From Nocardia pneumoniae NBRC 100136 (GTDB taxonomy: Bacteria; Actinomycetota; Actinomycetes; Mycobacteriales; Mycobacteriaceae): a stretch of 64,000 nt of DNA. Position 1 is the first letter of the stretch. Each line of letters opens with the position of its first letter. The stretch spans positions 1 through 64,000 of the forward strand of contig NZ_BAGF01000032.1 in NCBI RefSeq assembly GCF_000308755.1. Direction: 5' to 3'. Shown piece after piece: positions 50,557 through 62,567 of the stretch. Below the pieces are notes generated by a model. It was given only the letters and a program-made list of their open reading frames with translations, was not told the DNA's origin and did not search any database. A program made the position numbers and the translations under genes.

Positions 50557-51003
50557 AGGCGAATCGTAGCGTTCCGCCGGTCGTGTCGGTGGATCGCCTG
50601 GGACCTCGGCGATCTGCCGCAGACCTGTGCGCGGCCGAGCACCGTTGCCTCGAATGGTGCGCGCGGATCCTCGGCCGTGCAGCACCGGATCCTCGGTGAT
50701 CGGTTCGGCGACCGCCGCGCGGCATGTCGATGACGCGGCTACAGTGACCAGCGCAACGGTATGCCCACCCCGTCCGCAAAAGCATTGCCGCGCAAAGCAT
50801 TCCGCTCGCTCCGTAGCTGCTTCCACAATTTCGGCGCGCTGTCCTCCCTGGCACCTCCTGACCCGGCTCTGATCGGCGTGGCGCTCACCGTACCGTCGTA
50901 CGAGAGCAGCAGTTGCCATGCCGGGTCACGGAAGCGCATCCGCGATCCCGTGCCTGGTCCGACCGTACGAGTGGGCAATGTACCGACCAGAGAGGTCCGA
51001 GAG
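50557..51003. other. Intergenic region between divergent genes
   Basis: A stretch of 447 bases without a supported gene. On its left, TACGAT on the minus strand (50563-50568) is a plausible leaderless promoter for the winged-helix gene. A 66-codon minus frame starting at 50940 lacks a good ribosome binding site and is not called. Nothing else was recognised. Confidence 0.4.
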
Positions 51004-51711
51004 ATGACAAGTGACCGACTAGCTCACGGCAAAGGCTCCGACGTGCACGGGATCTTCGAGAAGATCGCCGGATACTACGACCGGATGAACTTCGTCATGA
51101 CGCTCGGCCGTCATGCACGATGGTGCCGTGAAGTAGCCGAGCGTGTCGCACCGCCCACAGGTGGTCAGCTCTTGGACATCGCCACGGGGACAGGTGTGAT
51201 CGCCCTGGAGGCGGCGCGGAGGTACCCCACCGTCACCGTGACAGGTGTCGACTTCTCGGAAGAGATGTTGACGCGCGCAATGACCAAGCCGGGGGCGGAC
51301 ACGGTTCGATGGCGCCATGCGGATGCGGCCAGTTTGCCATTCGAGGACGAGTCTTTCGACGGGATCACGGAAGGCTATCTCCTCCGCAATGTCGAAGACC
51401 TGGTCGGAGTTCTTCGTGAACAGTACCGAGTCCTCAAGCCGGGCGGCCGGATCGTCATACTCGAAACCTGCCCTCCGAGCGGCCCGGTGAAGCCGGTCGT
51501 GGAGTGGGGAATGCGCACCATCGTTCCGCTGCTGGGGCAGGTAGTGGCTCGCGACCGGTCGTCCTACACCTATCTCGAATCCAGCACGCTAACCTTCGAT
51601 TCACCACAGCAGGTCGCCGATGTGCTGAGCGGACTCGGGTTCCAGGACATCGGGTGGAGCAAGAAATTCTTCGGCACCAACGTCATTCTGTGGGCCACCA
51701 AGTCGCGATGA
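51004..51711 (+). CDS. UbiE/MenG-type methyltransferase
   Basis: The 235-residue SAM enzyme has the UbiE N-terminal pattern KIAGYYDRMNFVMTLGRHARW, motif I LLDIATGTGVIAL (residues 56-68), VDFSEEMLTRA and LPFEDESFDGITEGYLLRNV. This family includes demethylmenaquinone and demethylubiquinone methyltransferases. The fairly low identity to the usual menG sequence and the isolated position mean it could act on another quinone or a secondary metabolite. A GAGAGG site precedes the ATG. Confidence 0.75.
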   Translation: MTSDRLAHGKGSDVHGIFEKIAGYYDRMNFVMTLGRHARWCREVAERVAPPTGGQLLDIATGTGVIALEAARRYPTVTVTGVDFSEEMLTRAMTKPGADTVRWRHADAASLPFEDESFDGITEGYLLRNVEDLVGVLREQYRVLKPGGRIVILETCPPSGPVKPVVEWGMRTIVPLLGQVVARDRSSYTYLESSTLTFDSPQQVADVLSGLGFQDIGWSKKFFGTNVILWATKSR

Positions 51712-51834
51712 CGAGATTCACGTGCCGAGCCGCTGCCGGGTGAAGCCACCGGCAGGGCCGACGTGCGGCCGTTCCTGGTGTGCCCCCACGAAAACCGGGT
51801 CGGTGGGAGCCGCGGCGCGTGCCATGATTCGAGC

Positions 51835-52833
51835 ATGAGGCGCTGGTATCCGGTGTTCGTGGTGTGTTGTGTTCTCGTGAGCTTGTTCGTGGGGAGCCTT
51901 GCTGCACAGCGTGTTTCGGCGAATCCGGCCTGCGTGGCGGGCGTAGTGGTCCGACCCGTGACGCTGAGCGTCGACGGGGAGAACGCGACCGGCCGGGTCT
52001 ACGAGCCATACCGCTGCGCCGAAGGCGACGTGACGGCGCAGGCGCTCGTGGTAGCCGTGCACGGGCACGACGGGTCCTCGGCCGATTTCGCCGACTACCT
52101 CGCCTCGATCGCGCGGCGCACCGCGACCCCGATCCTGTCGATGGATCTGCGCTCGGCGGAAAGCGTGTGGCGCCCGGGGGAATGGAATCTATGGGCGGGG
52201 TGGCGCGACATCGTCGCCGCGACCGCCTGGTATCAGGACGCCCATCGATCCATCACCCGCACCGTGCTGTGGGGCTGGAGCCAGGGCGGCATCACCAGCG
52301 GTCTCGCGGTGGCGCACGGTCCGCGCGGCATGTTCGACTACTGGGTCGACAACTACGGCCCGGCCGACGATTTCACCATGTGGCTGGGTGCGGGTTCGGT
52401 GGATTCCGCTCTGCCGGGACAGATCGAGCGCGATGCGGGCGGTTGTCCTCCGGCCACCTGCCCGCTGGCCTACGCCGAGCGTTCGCCCGCGCTGCTGGCG
52501 AACCGGATGGACGTGCGGCGCGCGTTGCTCGTCCACGGCACCGCCGACGACGTGGTGCCCTACGCCACGAGCGTGGAGATGCGCGCCGGGCTCCTCGCCG
52601 CGGGCAAACCCACCTCGATGTACACCGTCGTCACCGGCCGCGATCTGACCGGGCAGGTGGTTCCCGGCGACCACAGCGTCGGCCCGGCCTTCTTCGAGGG
52701 CGGCTGCGTCGTGGAACGCCTGCTGCTCGGCACGGAGCCGGTCGACGGCCCCGACCGCGACTATGTCGTCGATGTCGCACACGGCGTCGTCACCGCTCCG
52801 TCCGCCCCGCCGGGCGCCAAGTGCGCGGCGTAA
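51835..52833 (+). CDS. Secreted alpha/beta hydrolase
   Basis: This 332-residue protein has a signal peptide (hydrophobic residues 7-24, cleavage near RVSANP). The hydrolase domain has VVAVHGHDGSSADF (oxyanion region), the nucleophile elbow LWGWSQGGITSG with S149, HGTADDVVPY carrying the acid, and GDHSVGPAF with the histidine. Cysteines at 33, 61 and elsewhere could form disulphides. The substrate is unknown. CATGAT six bases before the ATG may be a leaderless -10. Confidence 0.72.
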   Translation: MRRWYPVFVVCCVLVSLFVGSLAAQRVSANPACVAGVVVRPVTLSVDGENATGRVYEPYRCAEGDVTAQALVVAVHGHDGSSADFADYLASIARRTATPILSMDLRSAESVWRPGEWNLWAGWRDIVAATAWYQDAHRSITRTVLWGWSQGGITSGLAVAHGPRGMFDYWVDNYGPADDFTMWLGAGSVDSALPGQIERDAGGCPPATCPLAYAERSPALLANRMDVRRALLVHGTADDVVPYATSVEMRAGLLAAGKPTSMYTVVTGRDLTGQVVPGDHSVGPAFFEGGCVVERLLLGTEPVDGPDRDYVVDVAHGVVTAPSAPPGAKCAA

Positions 52834-52903
52834 GGCAAGCGGGGAACAGGATCGCGGCGCGGAGCGGTTGATCACGAGAGACCGACAACGAAGTGAGGAC
52901 GCG

Positions 52904-53770
52904 ATGACGAAGCCGACCGACCCGGCCTACCACTGGAACGGCGCCGATCTCGACCTGGACGCCTATCTGGCCCGGATCGGCTTCGACGGCGAGCGCGCCC
53001 CCACGGTGGCGACGCTGCATCAGCTGGTGCGGGCGCACACCACCGCGATCCCGTTCGAGAACCTGGAGATCATCCTCGGCCGCTCGATCGAGCTTGATCT
53101 GGCGACCTTGCAGGACAAGCTCGTCCGGCGCCGCCGCGGCGGCTACTGCTACGAGAACGTCGGACTGTTCGCCGCGGCGCTGGAGCGGCTCGGGTTCGGC
53201 GTCACCGGCCTCAGCGGCCGGGTGAGCATGGGCGCGGGCACGGGGTTGCGGCCCGCCACCCACGCCCTGCTGCGTGTGACGACCGCCGATGACGACCGAA
53301 TCTGGCTGTGCGATGTCGGCTTCGGCGCCGGTCCGCTCGCGCCCATCGAGTTGTCCATGGAGACGGGCGAATTCACCGCGGGGGAGTGGAAGTTCCGTCT
53401 GGAACGCAGGCTCGGCGAGTTGGATTCCGACTTGTGGGTGCTGCACCAGTTCGGCCGGGAAGGTTGGGTCGACCGGCACAGTTTCACCCTGAACCCGCAG
53501 TACCGCATCGACTACGTCGTCGGCAATCATTTCGTCTCGACTTCGCCGCGTTCCCCGTTCACCACGCGGCCGTTCGTGCAGCGCTTCCACCCGGACGCGC
53601 ACCACGTGCTGGACGGCACCACCCTCGTCACCGAGTATCCCGACGGCACGAGCGACACACGGGAGTTGGAACCGGCCGAGCTGCCCAAGATCCTCGCCGA
53701 GGTGTTCGACATCGACCTCACCGAGGCGGACGCCGCCGCGTTGGCCGAGGCCCCCTGGTCCCGCGACTGA
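52904..53770 (+). CDS. nat: Arylamine N-acetyltransferase
   Basis: The 288-residue enzyme has the NAT catalytic triad C82 (RGGYCYEN), H120 (RPATHALL) and D137 (WLCDVGFG) in the usual order. TAIPFENLEI upstream and NHFVSTSPRSPF later are family signatures. It transfers acetyl or propionyl groups from CoA to arylamines; in mycobacteria NAT acts with cholesterol-ring catabolism, but none of those genes is nearby. An AGTGAGGACG site precedes the ATG. Confidence 0.93.
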   Translation: MTKPTDPAYHWNGADLDLDAYLARIGFDGERAPTVATLHQLVRAHTTAIPFENLEIILGRSIELDLATLQDKLVRRRRGGYCYENVGLFAAALERLGFGVTGLSGRVSMGAGTGLRPATHALLRVTTADDDRIWLCDVGFGAGPLAPIELSMETGEFTAGEWKFRLERRLGELDSDLWVLHQFGREGWVDRHSFTLNPQYRIDYVVGNHFVSTSPRSPFTTRPFVQRFHPDAHHVLDGTTLVTEYPDGTSDTRELEPAELPKILAEVFDIDLTEADAAALAEAPWSRD

Positions 53771-53837
53771 CACCGCGGCCTGATGGGCCGAGTGGAGGGG
53801 AGGCGGCAGCCTACGCCGTCGGCGCGGTGCGGGCCGA

Positions 53838-53843
53838 TAGTGT
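53838..53843 (+). promoter_or_regulatory. -10 element of the PBP gene, leaderless type
   Basis: TAGTGT ends 7 bases before the GTG at 53851. No ribosome binding site is present before that start. Confidence 0.35.
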
Positions 53844-53850
53844 CGACGGC

Positions 53851-55602
53851 GTGCGTACCAACCGGAACCCTCTCGTCCTGTTCGCCGCACCGGTGCTCGT
53901 GCTCGCCGCCTGCTCGTCCGGACCGGAGCAGCCCGACACCGTAGCGGGGCAGTTCGCCGAGGCGCTCAATCGCGACGACATCGCCGCGGCCGCCGCGCTC
54001 ACCGACAACCCGGCCGCGGCGTCCGACACGCTCGGCAAGCTCTACGACGGGCTCGGCAAGGAGGTGCGTTTCGAGGTCGGCTCGGTCGACGACAACCGCT
54101 TCGCGCTGGCCGCGACCTGGAAGCTGGGCGAGGACGGCAAAACCGAGTGGACCTACACGACCAACGGCACCGCGAGCGACAGCGGTGCGGGGTGGAAGGT
54201 GAAGTGGGATCCCGCCACCCTCGCCCCCGGCCTGGCTTCGGGGCCGTTGAGCTACGGCCGGGTCTATCCGAAACCGGCCCGCGTTCTCGATTCCACCGGT
54301 GGCGAGTTGATGACCGAGCAGGTCGTCACGCTGGTGAACATCGCCCCGGGCGCCGACCTCGCGGCGGTGGCCGACCTGCTCGGTCCGCTCGCCTCCGGCC
54401 TCACCACGCAGTCGCTGCACGCCGAACTGGTCCAGGCGCAAGGAAAGCCGGTCACCGCGATCACCCTGCGCGAAACGGATATCGCCCCGATCGAAGATCG
54501 GCTCGCCGCGCTGCCGGGCGTCACTCTCGCGCCGCAGACCCGGTTGCTGACGACCGATAAAGCGCTGGCCGCACCGACCCTGTCCGGGCTCGCCGAATTG
54601 TGGCAGGAATCCGCCGACGCGAACGCGGGCTGGGCGGTGCGCGCCCAGACGCCGGAGGGCACCCAGCGCGTCGCCGGGAAGGACCCGACGCCCACCGCCG
54701 ACATCGCGACCACCCTCGACGTCGGTCTCCAACGCGCGGCGGAGGCGGCGCTCGCGCCGATCGCGCAGCCCGCCGCGATCGTCGCCCTGCGGCCTTCGAC
54801 CGGCGACGTGGTCGCGGTCGCGCAGAACGCCGCGGCCGACGCGCAGGGCCCGATCGCGCTGACCGGCCTGTACCCGCCCGGCTCGACGTTCAAGACGGTC
54901 ACCGTCTCCGCCGCGCTGCAGGCGGGCACGGTCACACCCGATACCCGGGTGGCCTGCCCGGGCACCGCGAACATCGAGGGCCGCCGCATCCCCAACGACA
55001 ACAATTTCGATTTGGGCACGGTGCCGCTGCACACCGCTTTCGCGCGGTCCTGCAACACGACGATGGGCGCGCTCGGGGTGAAACTGCCCGCCGACGCCAT
55101 GACGAAAGCGGCGGCACAGCTCGGGCTGGGCATCGATTACGTCACACCGGGCCTGACAACTGTCACCGGAAAAGTGCCACCGGCCGACACGTCCGCACTG
55201 CGGGTGGAGTCGGCGATCGGTCAAGGGCAAGTGACAGCCTCTCCGTTCGGCATGGCACTGCTCGCCGCCTCGATCGCGCGCGGCGCGGTGCCCGCGCCCA
55301 CCCTGGTCGCGGGGCGGCCCGGTACGCCGGACCGGGCGCAGGACGCGCTGCCGCCCGCCGTCGCCGACCAGCTGAAATCCATGATGCGCGAGACGATCAC
55401 CGGCGGCACGGCGACGCAGTTGCGCGATATTCCTGGACTGCTCGGCAAGACCGGCACCGCGGAATACATCGACGACACCCACGCGCACGGTTGGTTCGTC
55501 GGCATCGACGGTGACCTGGCATTCGCGGCCTTTGTCAGTGATGCGGGCAGTTCGGCTCCCGCGGTGGAGGCCGCAGGCCGGATGCTGCGGGCGACGCGAT
55601 AG
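53851..55602 (+). CDS. Penicillin-binding lipoprotein (class B-like transpeptidase)
   Basis: The 583-residue protein has a lipoprotein signal (LVLAAC, lipid-modified C21), an NTF2-like MecA_N domain (about 25-125), a dimerisation-type region, and a transpeptidase domain with S345-T-F-K348, S400-C-N402 and K533-T-G. It should cross-link peptidoglycan as a lipid-anchored rather than membrane-spanning PBP, like Rv2864c of M. tuberculosis. The GTG start has no ribosome binding site. A Ser/Thr kinase gene follows 100 bases later. Confidence 0.88.
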   Translation: MRTNRNPLVLFAAPVLVLAACSSGPEQPDTVAGQFAEALNRDDIAAAAALTDNPAAASDTLGKLYDGLGKEVRFEVGSVDDNRFALAATWKLGEDGKTEWTYTTNGTASDSGAGWKVKWDPATLAPGLASGPLSYGRVYPKPARVLDSTGGELMTEQVVTLVNIAPGADLAAVADLLGPLASGLTTQSLHAELVQAQGKPVTAITLRETDIAPIEDRLAALPGVTLAPQTRLLTTDKALAAPTLSGLAELWQESADANAGWAVRAQTPEGTQRVAGKDPTPTADIATTLDVGLQRAAEAALAPIAQPAAIVALRPSTGDVVAVAQNAAADAQGPIALTGLYPPGSTFKTVTVSAALQAGTVTPDTRVACPGTANIEGRRIPNDNNFDLGTVPLHTAFARSCNTTMGALGVKLPADAMTKAAAQLGLGIDYVTPGLTTVTGKVPPADTSALRVESAIGQGQVTASPFGMALLAASIARGAVPAPTLVAGRPGTPDRAQDALPPAVADQLKSMMRETITGGTATQLRDIPGLLGKTGTAEYIDDTHAHGWFVGIDGDLAFAAFVSDAGSSAPAVEAAGRMLRATR

Positions 55603-55702
55603 TCCGTTTCGGGCGTTTTGGGCCCGGAACATGGCCCGGCTGACGCGTGCGAGCATTCCAGCGCCCGCTACACTCATCCCCGGACCGCGTGAAGTTATCA
55701 AT

Positions 55703-57307
55703 ATGCGGGATGTCACGATTTCGAGAAGGTTCGGAGTAGGCGCCATCGATACCGGTCAGTTGATCGCGGAGCATTACCGCCTGGTCGAGCGGATTGGTAG
55801 CGGCGGCACGGGCGTGGTCTGGCGTGCCGTCGACGAACGCCTCCAGCGCTCCGTGGCCGTCAAGCAGATCCACATCCAGCCGAGCCTGCCCGAGGCCGAA
55901 CGGGACGTGGTGCGTCAGCGCGCCATCCGGGAAGCCCGCAACGCCGCCCGCTTCCAGCATCCGAACGCGATCGTCGTGTTCGACATCACCGAGCACGAGG
56001 GCGACCCCTGCCTGGTGATGGAGTACCTGAAGTCCAAGAGCCTCGCCGCGGTGATCGCCGCGCAGGGCACGCTCCCGCTGACCCAGGTCGCGCGGATCGG
56101 CGAGCAGGTCGCCTCGGCGCTGATCGCCGCGCACCAGGCGGGCATCGTGCACCGCGACGTGAAGCCGGGCAACATCCTGCTCGACGACCACGGCACGGTG
56201 AAGATCACCGACTTCGGCATTTCCCGCGCGACCGGCGACGTCACGCTCACCGAGACCGGGCTGATCTGCGGCACCGCCGCCTATCTGGCGCCGGAGATGG
56301 CCCGCGGCGCCGATCCGACGCCGGCGTCCGACGTGTTCGCGCTGGGTGCCACGCTGTTTCACGCGCTGGAGGGCGAACCGCCCTATGGCGGCGGCTCCAA
56401 CCCGCTCGCGGTGCTCTACGCCGCCGCCAACGGTCAGGTGAGCGAGCCGCGCAACGCCGGTCCCGCAACGGATTTCCTGCTCGACCTGCTCAGCCCCGAA
56501 CCGGCCGAACGCCCGAGCATGCGGGTGGCGCGCCAGCAGCTCGCCATGTTCGCCGACGCCGGTCCCGCGCCGGTGGCCGCCGGATTCGTCCCGGCCAGTG
56601 AGGCTTTCACCCGGCCCAGAGCGGGCGAGCCGGAATCGGCCACCCGCGCGCTGCGCACGTCGGCGATGTCCTCGGCGCCCTACACGCCGACCGAACGGCG
56701 TCCGCGTCCGGCGCCGTCGCGCCCCGCCGTGCAGCACGACACCGCGGCACATCCCCCGACCATGGCGCAGCCGCGCCCACAGGCCGAGCGGCGGTCGGGC
56801 GGCAAGCGGCGCGCCGTGCTGATCGGCGCGCTGGTGGGCGCGGTCGCCGCCATCTCGGCGCTGCTGATCAGCGCGTTCAGCCAGTCCGGCGGTGACTCGC
56901 CGAGTCCGCAGGCGAATCCGCCGTCGGCGACCGCGACGACCAAGCCCGGCTCGACCTCGACCGTCGCCGCCGAGCTCGGTCGCACCCCGAGCTCGGGTGA
57001 GCGGGTCGACATCGGAGCGGCAGGCGGCCTGATCGAGCAGTTCTACAGCGATCCGGGTGCCTCCTGGAGCCTGCTCACGCCCGCCGCGCAGAAGGTTTAC
57101 GGCAACGAGCAGAGCTTCCGTCAGTACTGGGGGGCGCGCACCATCGACACCTTCGCCACCATCGAGGCCGCGCGGCGCACGAACAACGACGACGGGTCGG
57201 TCGACATGCGACTGGCCAGCCTCACTATCGAGGGCCAGACCAAGGGCCTGACGCTGCGCGTGGTCAGCTCCGGTGGGCGTCTGCTCATCGATAGCGATAC
57301 CCGTTAG
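55703..57307 (+). CDS. Membrane Ser/Thr protein kinase with extracytoplasmic NTF2-like domain
   Basis: The 534-residue protein has an N-terminal kinase domain (25-285): glycine loop IGSGGTGVVW, K54 in VAVKQIH, H150-R-D152 in HRDVKPGNIL and D170-F-G172. A proline-rich linker (300-365) and one membrane span (371-392) follow. The external C-terminal domain of about 100 residues (LIEQFYSDPGASWSLLTPAAQKVYG in two parts) resembles an NTF2-like fold rather than PASTA repeats. It may sense an envelope signal. Position after a PBP gene suggests a role in cell-wall control. The start is uncertain: TTATCA lies just before the ATG. Confidence 0.85.
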   Translation: MRDVTISRRFGVGAIDTGQLIAEHYRLVERIGSGGTGVVWRAVDERLQRSVAVKQIHIQPSLPEAERDVVRQRAIREARNAARFQHPNAIVVFDITEHEGDPCLVMEYLKSKSLAAVIAAQGTLPLTQVARIGEQVASALIAAHQAGIVHRDVKPGNILLDDHGTVKITDFGISRATGDVTLTETGLICGTAAYLAPEMARGADPTPASDVFALGATLFHALEGEPPYGGGSNPLAVLYAAANGQVSEPRNAGPATDFLLDLLSPEPAERPSMRVARQQLAMFADAGPAPVAAGFVPASEAFTRPRAGEPESATRALRTSAMSSAPYTPTERRPRPAPSRPAVQHDTAAHPPTMAQPRPQAERRSGGKRRAVLIGALVGAVAAISALLISAFSQSGGDSPSPQANPPSATATTKPGSTSTVAAELGRTPSSGERVDIGAAGGLIEQFYSDPGASWSLLTPAAQKVYGNEQSFRQYWGARTIDTFATIEAARRTNNDDGSVDMRLASLTIEGQTKGLTLRVVSSGGRLLIDSDTR

Positions 57308-57465
57308 GCATCGGTGAAGTAACCGGCGCGGTGCCTTCCTGGCACTCGCGTCCGCGCTCGGCCCGGCGCCGCCTGTGGCCGGATCGGGGGTCCGGTCGCG
57401 TCGATTAGGCTGGAGCTGCAACTTTCCTGTTGCGGAATCAGCTGGAGACAAGGAACCGACACCTC

Positions 57466-59933
<2,468 letters not shown>

Positions 59934-59978
59934 CCCAGCGCCGGAAAACCTCCGGCGACAACCCGATTGGACGTGAGC

Positions 59979-60593
59979 ATGAGTAGGACCGCCCGGGTGG
60001 AGCGGATCACCAAGGAATCCAGCATCGTCGTCGAGCTCGATCTGGACGGCACCGGCAAGACCGAGATCGCCACCGGCGTCCCGTTCTACGACCACATGCT
60101 GACCGCCCTGGGCGCGCACGCGAGCTTCGACCTGACCGTCCGCGCCGAAGGCGACATCGAGATCGAGGCGCACCACACCGTGGAGGACACCGCGATCGTG
60201 TTCGGCCAGGCGCTCGGCAAGGCGCTGGGCGACAAGGCGGGGATCCGTCGTTTCGGCGACGCCTACATCCCGATGGACGAGACGCTGGCGCACGCCGCGG
60301 TCGACGTGTCCGGCCGCCCCTACTGCGTGCACACCGGCGAACCGGAGCACCTGCTGCACGCGGTGATTCCGGGCTCCGGGCCAGGGGCGCCGTATTCCAC
60401 CGTGCTCAACCGTCACGTCTTCGAGTCGATCGCTCTCAACGCGCGCATCGCCCTGCACGTGCGCGTGCTCTACGGCCGCGACCAGCACCATGTCACCGAG
60501 GCCGAATTCAAGGCGGTCGCGCGGGCTCTGCGCGCCGCCGTGGAACTCGACCCGCGGGTGAGCGGGGTCCCGTCCACGAAGGGAACGCTGTGA
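59979..60593 (+). CDS. hisB: Imidazoleglycerol-phosphate dehydratase
   Basis: The 204-residue enzyme dehydrates imidazoleglycerol phosphate. The metal-binding motifs are [12 protein letters not shown] (about residues 65-76) and [15 protein letters not shown] near 171, with [12 protein letters not shown] between. It is the monofunctional form. The ATG is used here; a GTG two codons earlier and a TTG four codons earlier are possible. The stop overlaps the hisH GTG by 4 bases. Confidence 0.95.
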   Translation: MSRTARVERITKESSIVVELDLDGTGKTEIATGVPFYDHMLTALGAHASFDLTVRAEGDIEIEAHHTVEDTAIVFGQALGKALGDKAGIRRFGDAYIPMDETLAHAAVDVSGRPYCVHTGEPEHLLHAVIPGSGPGAPYSTVLNRHVFESIALNARIALHVRVLYGRDQHHVTEAEFKAVARALRAAVELDPRVSGVPSTKGTL

Positions 60594-61222
60594 GGAAATC
60601 CGTCGCCCTGCTGGACTACGGTTCCGGCAACCTGCACTCGGCCGAGCGGGCGCTGACCAGGGCGGGCGCCGACGTCGACGTGACGGCCGACCCGCAGGCG
60701 GTGCTGGCCGCCGACGGTCTGGTGGTGCCCGGCGTGGGCGCGTTCGCCGCGTGCATGGCGGGTCTGCGGGAGGTGCGGGGGGAGCGGCTGATCGGTCAGC
60801 GGCTGGCCGGTGGACGCCCGGTGCTGGGCATCTGCGTCGGCATGCAGATCCTGTTCGAGCGAGGTGTCGAGTTCGGTGTGGAGACCGACGGGTGCGCCGA
60901 GTGGCCCGGCACCGTCGAACGCCTCTGCGCGCCGGTGCTGCCGCACATGGGCTGGAACACCGTCTCCGCGCCCGCCGACAGCGTCCTGTTCGCGGGTCTG
61001 GACGCGGACACTCGCTTCTACTTCGTGCACTCCTATGCCGCCCAGGCTTGGGATCTGCCGCCCAGCGACCACATCGCCGCGCCCAAGCTCACCTGGGCCG
61101 AGCACGGGGTGCCGTTCCTGGCGGCGGTGGAGAACGGCGTGCTCTCGGCGACCCAATTCCACCCGGAGAAGTCGGGCGACGCGGGCGCCCAGCTGCTGCG
61201 CAACTGGGTGACCTCGCTGTAG
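60590..61222 (+). CDS. hisH: Imidazole glycerol phosphate synthase, glutaminase subunit
   Basis: The 210-residue class I glutamine amidotransferase has oxyanion GVGAFAACM, nucleophile C82 in [12 protein letters not shown], and the catalytic H and E in QFHPEKSG. It supplies ammonia to HisF, which must lie beyond the window. A GTG start overlaps the hisB stop. A strong hairpin follows within 3 bases of the stop, so the transcript probably ends here, before hisA. Confidence 0.95.
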   Translation: MRKSVALLDYGSGNLHSAERALTRAGADVDVTADPQAVLAADGLVVPGVGAFAACMAGLREVRGERLIGQRLAGGRPVLGICVGMQILFERGVEFGVETDGCAEWPGTVERLCAPVLPHMGWNTVSAPADSVLFAGLDADTRFYFVHSYAAQAWDLPPSDHIAAPKLTWAEHGVPFLAAVENGVLSATQFHPEKSGDAGAQLLRNWVTSL

Positions 61223-61224
61223 GA

Positions 61225-61256
61225 GACGATCCCGCGCACCCCGGCGCGGGATCGTC
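61225..61256. terminator. Intrinsic-type hairpin after hisH
   Basis: GACGATCCCGCGC (61225-61237) and its exact inverted copy (61244-61256) form a 13-bp stem with a 6-base loop. It lies 2 bases after the hisH stop and 7 bases before the stop of the convergent minus-strand gene, so it can end both transcripts. No T-tract follows, as is usual in actinobacteria. Confidence 0.7.
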
Positions 61257-61263
61257 CACCGGC

Positions 61264-61728
61264 TCAGCGCGACACGACCTTGCTGACCAGCCAGCGTCCG
61301 TCGACGTTGTCCACCGTCACGGTCATCGCCATGCGGCCGGTCTGCGGGAGCCCGTCGGTTTCGTCGCTGGTCACCGTCCGGGTGACGTCGACGTCCACCA
61401 CGGCCCGGTTGTCGTCGCCGGAGACGACGCGGCAGTCCGCCGAATCGGCTTGGGCGCGCAGGTGCGTGGCCTCCGCGCCGGCTTGGATATTGGCGCGGAA
61501 GTTCTCGAACTCGGCCCGGAATTCTCCGGTGCTCAGGTCGAGCATCTTGCGGGCGTGGTCGCCGAACCGCGCGTAGTCGTATGTCGCCGCGGTGCTGCCG
61601 AATTCGCATCCGGCCAGGCGCGCTTCCTCGGGCGGCGGCGCCGCGGCGGCGACAGGTGCGGCGACCATCGCCGCGGAGCAGGTGGCTGCCGAAAACATCA
61701 GAGCGGCAGCGAGTGTCGATCGTGACAT
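61264..61728 (-). CDS. Secreted NTF2-like protein, Mce-associated type
   Basis: The 154-residue protein has a signal peptide (residues 1-29). The mature domain resembles Mce-associated and NTF2-like exported proteins of Mycobacteriales: YDYARFGDHARKMLDLSTGEF, then VVDVDVTRTVTSDE and a C-terminal DNVDGRWLVSKV strand. Two cysteines (AGCEFGS and ADCRVVS) may be bonded. A CGAGGAAG site lies 3 bases before the ATG. It is one of two opposite-strand genes splitting the his cluster. Confidence 0.72.
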   Translation of the reverse strand: MSRSTLAAALMFSAATCSAAMVAAPVAAAAPPPEEARLAGCEFGSTAATYDYARFGDHARKMLDLSTGEFRAEFENFRANIQAGAEATHLRAQADSADCRVVSGDDNRAVVDVDVTRTVTSDETDGLPQTGRMAMTVTVDNVDGRWLVSKVVSR

Positions 61729-61839
61729 GCACTTCCTCGGTGCGAGGGGAAAGCGGCGACCGGGGTTGATCGCCGAGCGCAGACGATACCGCCGCCCTGC
61801 CCGTTCCGGGGCGGTCTCGCGGCCCCGGCGGCGCGCTGG

Positions 61840-62358
61840 TTACGGACGGGTGCCGGTGGACCAGACCGGAGTGGTCTCCACCCGCGACAGCCGCCAGCCC
61901 TCGGCGGTGCGCACCGCGTCGAAGCGGTAGATCTCGCCGAGCGTGTATCGCGGTTGCGGAATCGTCCCGTCCGTCGTGGCGAGCGCGAAGGTGGCGATGA
62001 GGTTGGCCCGGACGTCGGCGGCGTCGCCGCGCAGGTCGACCAGCACGTTGCTGATGACGTGCTGAATCCGCTTGTCCGCGGTGTGATTGCGGCTGGCCTG
62101 GGCGATCAGAGCGTCGCGGCCATCGGCCGTGCCGCCGGGCGTCTTCGCGGTCGCGTCGGGCGTGTAGATCGCCCGCAGGTCGTCGAAGCGGCCCTCGTCC
62201 AACGCCCGGCCGAGCCGGTCGACCAGCGCGGTGATCTGCTGGCGGTCCAGCATCTCGCGGGCTTCGTGCGCGTCGGTCGGGGTGGCGAAGGTGCGGGCGG
62301 CGGCGAGCGCGGCCAGCGGGAGGGCGAGCAAGGGGAGGGCGAGGCGGATCTTGCGCAT
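61840..62358 (-). CDS. SnoaL/NTF2-like exported protein
   Basis: The 172-residue protein has an N-terminal signal or anchor (residues 4-22, LALPLLALPLAALAA). A SnoaL-like domain follows, with DRQQITALVDRLGRALDEGRF, LRAIYTPDATAKTPGG, RIQHVISNVLVDLRGD and WRLSRVETTPVW. Such domains bind or isomerise small molecules; no substrate is known. GGAAAGG precedes the ATG. A cluster of TTGGCG-type palindromes lies just upstream, suggesting a specific repressor. Confidence 0.75.
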   Translation of the reverse strand: MRKIRLALPLLALPLAALAAARTFATPTDAHEAREMLDRQQITALVDRLGRALDEGRFDDLRAIYTPDATAKTPGGTADGRDALIAQASRNHTADKRIQHVISNVLVDLRGDAADVRANLIATFALATTDGTIPQPRYTLGEIYRFDAVRTAEGWRLSRVETTPVWSTGTRP

Positions 62359-62380
62359 CGGAGGGCCTTTCCAGCGGTAC

Positions 62381-62434
62381 GTTGGCTGATCCAACGTTGG
62401 CGTCGCCAACGTTATCAGATTGTGGGTGGCGCCA
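62381..62434 (-). promoter_or_regulatory. Cluster of three GTTGGCG-type palindromes
   Basis: Three inverted repeats abut: GTTGG-N5-CCAAC (62381-62395), AACGTTGGCG-T-CGCCAACGTT (62393-62413, perfect 10-bp arms), and TGGCGCCA (62427-62434) within a GGTGGCGCCAAC. They occupy 23 to 76 bases upstream of the SnoaL-like gene start. The form suggests TetR-type operators, but no regulator gene lies adjacent. Confidence 0.6.
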
Positions 62435-62567
62435 ACAAGTTATGTCCGGGTTTCCGCCGCCACTCACTGTGCGCCGGCGCATCCTGGAGGCGCACGGCGC
62501 CGACCGCGGCCGGTGATCGAGGTCCCATTCGCCCAGGCCCGCGACCCGCGCGCGGCCGGGTAACCAC

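Noticed and set aside
50739..50940. 66- to 80-codon minus-strand frame in the gap before the UbiE-like gene
   Set aside because: No ribosome binding site, no recognisable family, and it lies in a promoter-type interval.
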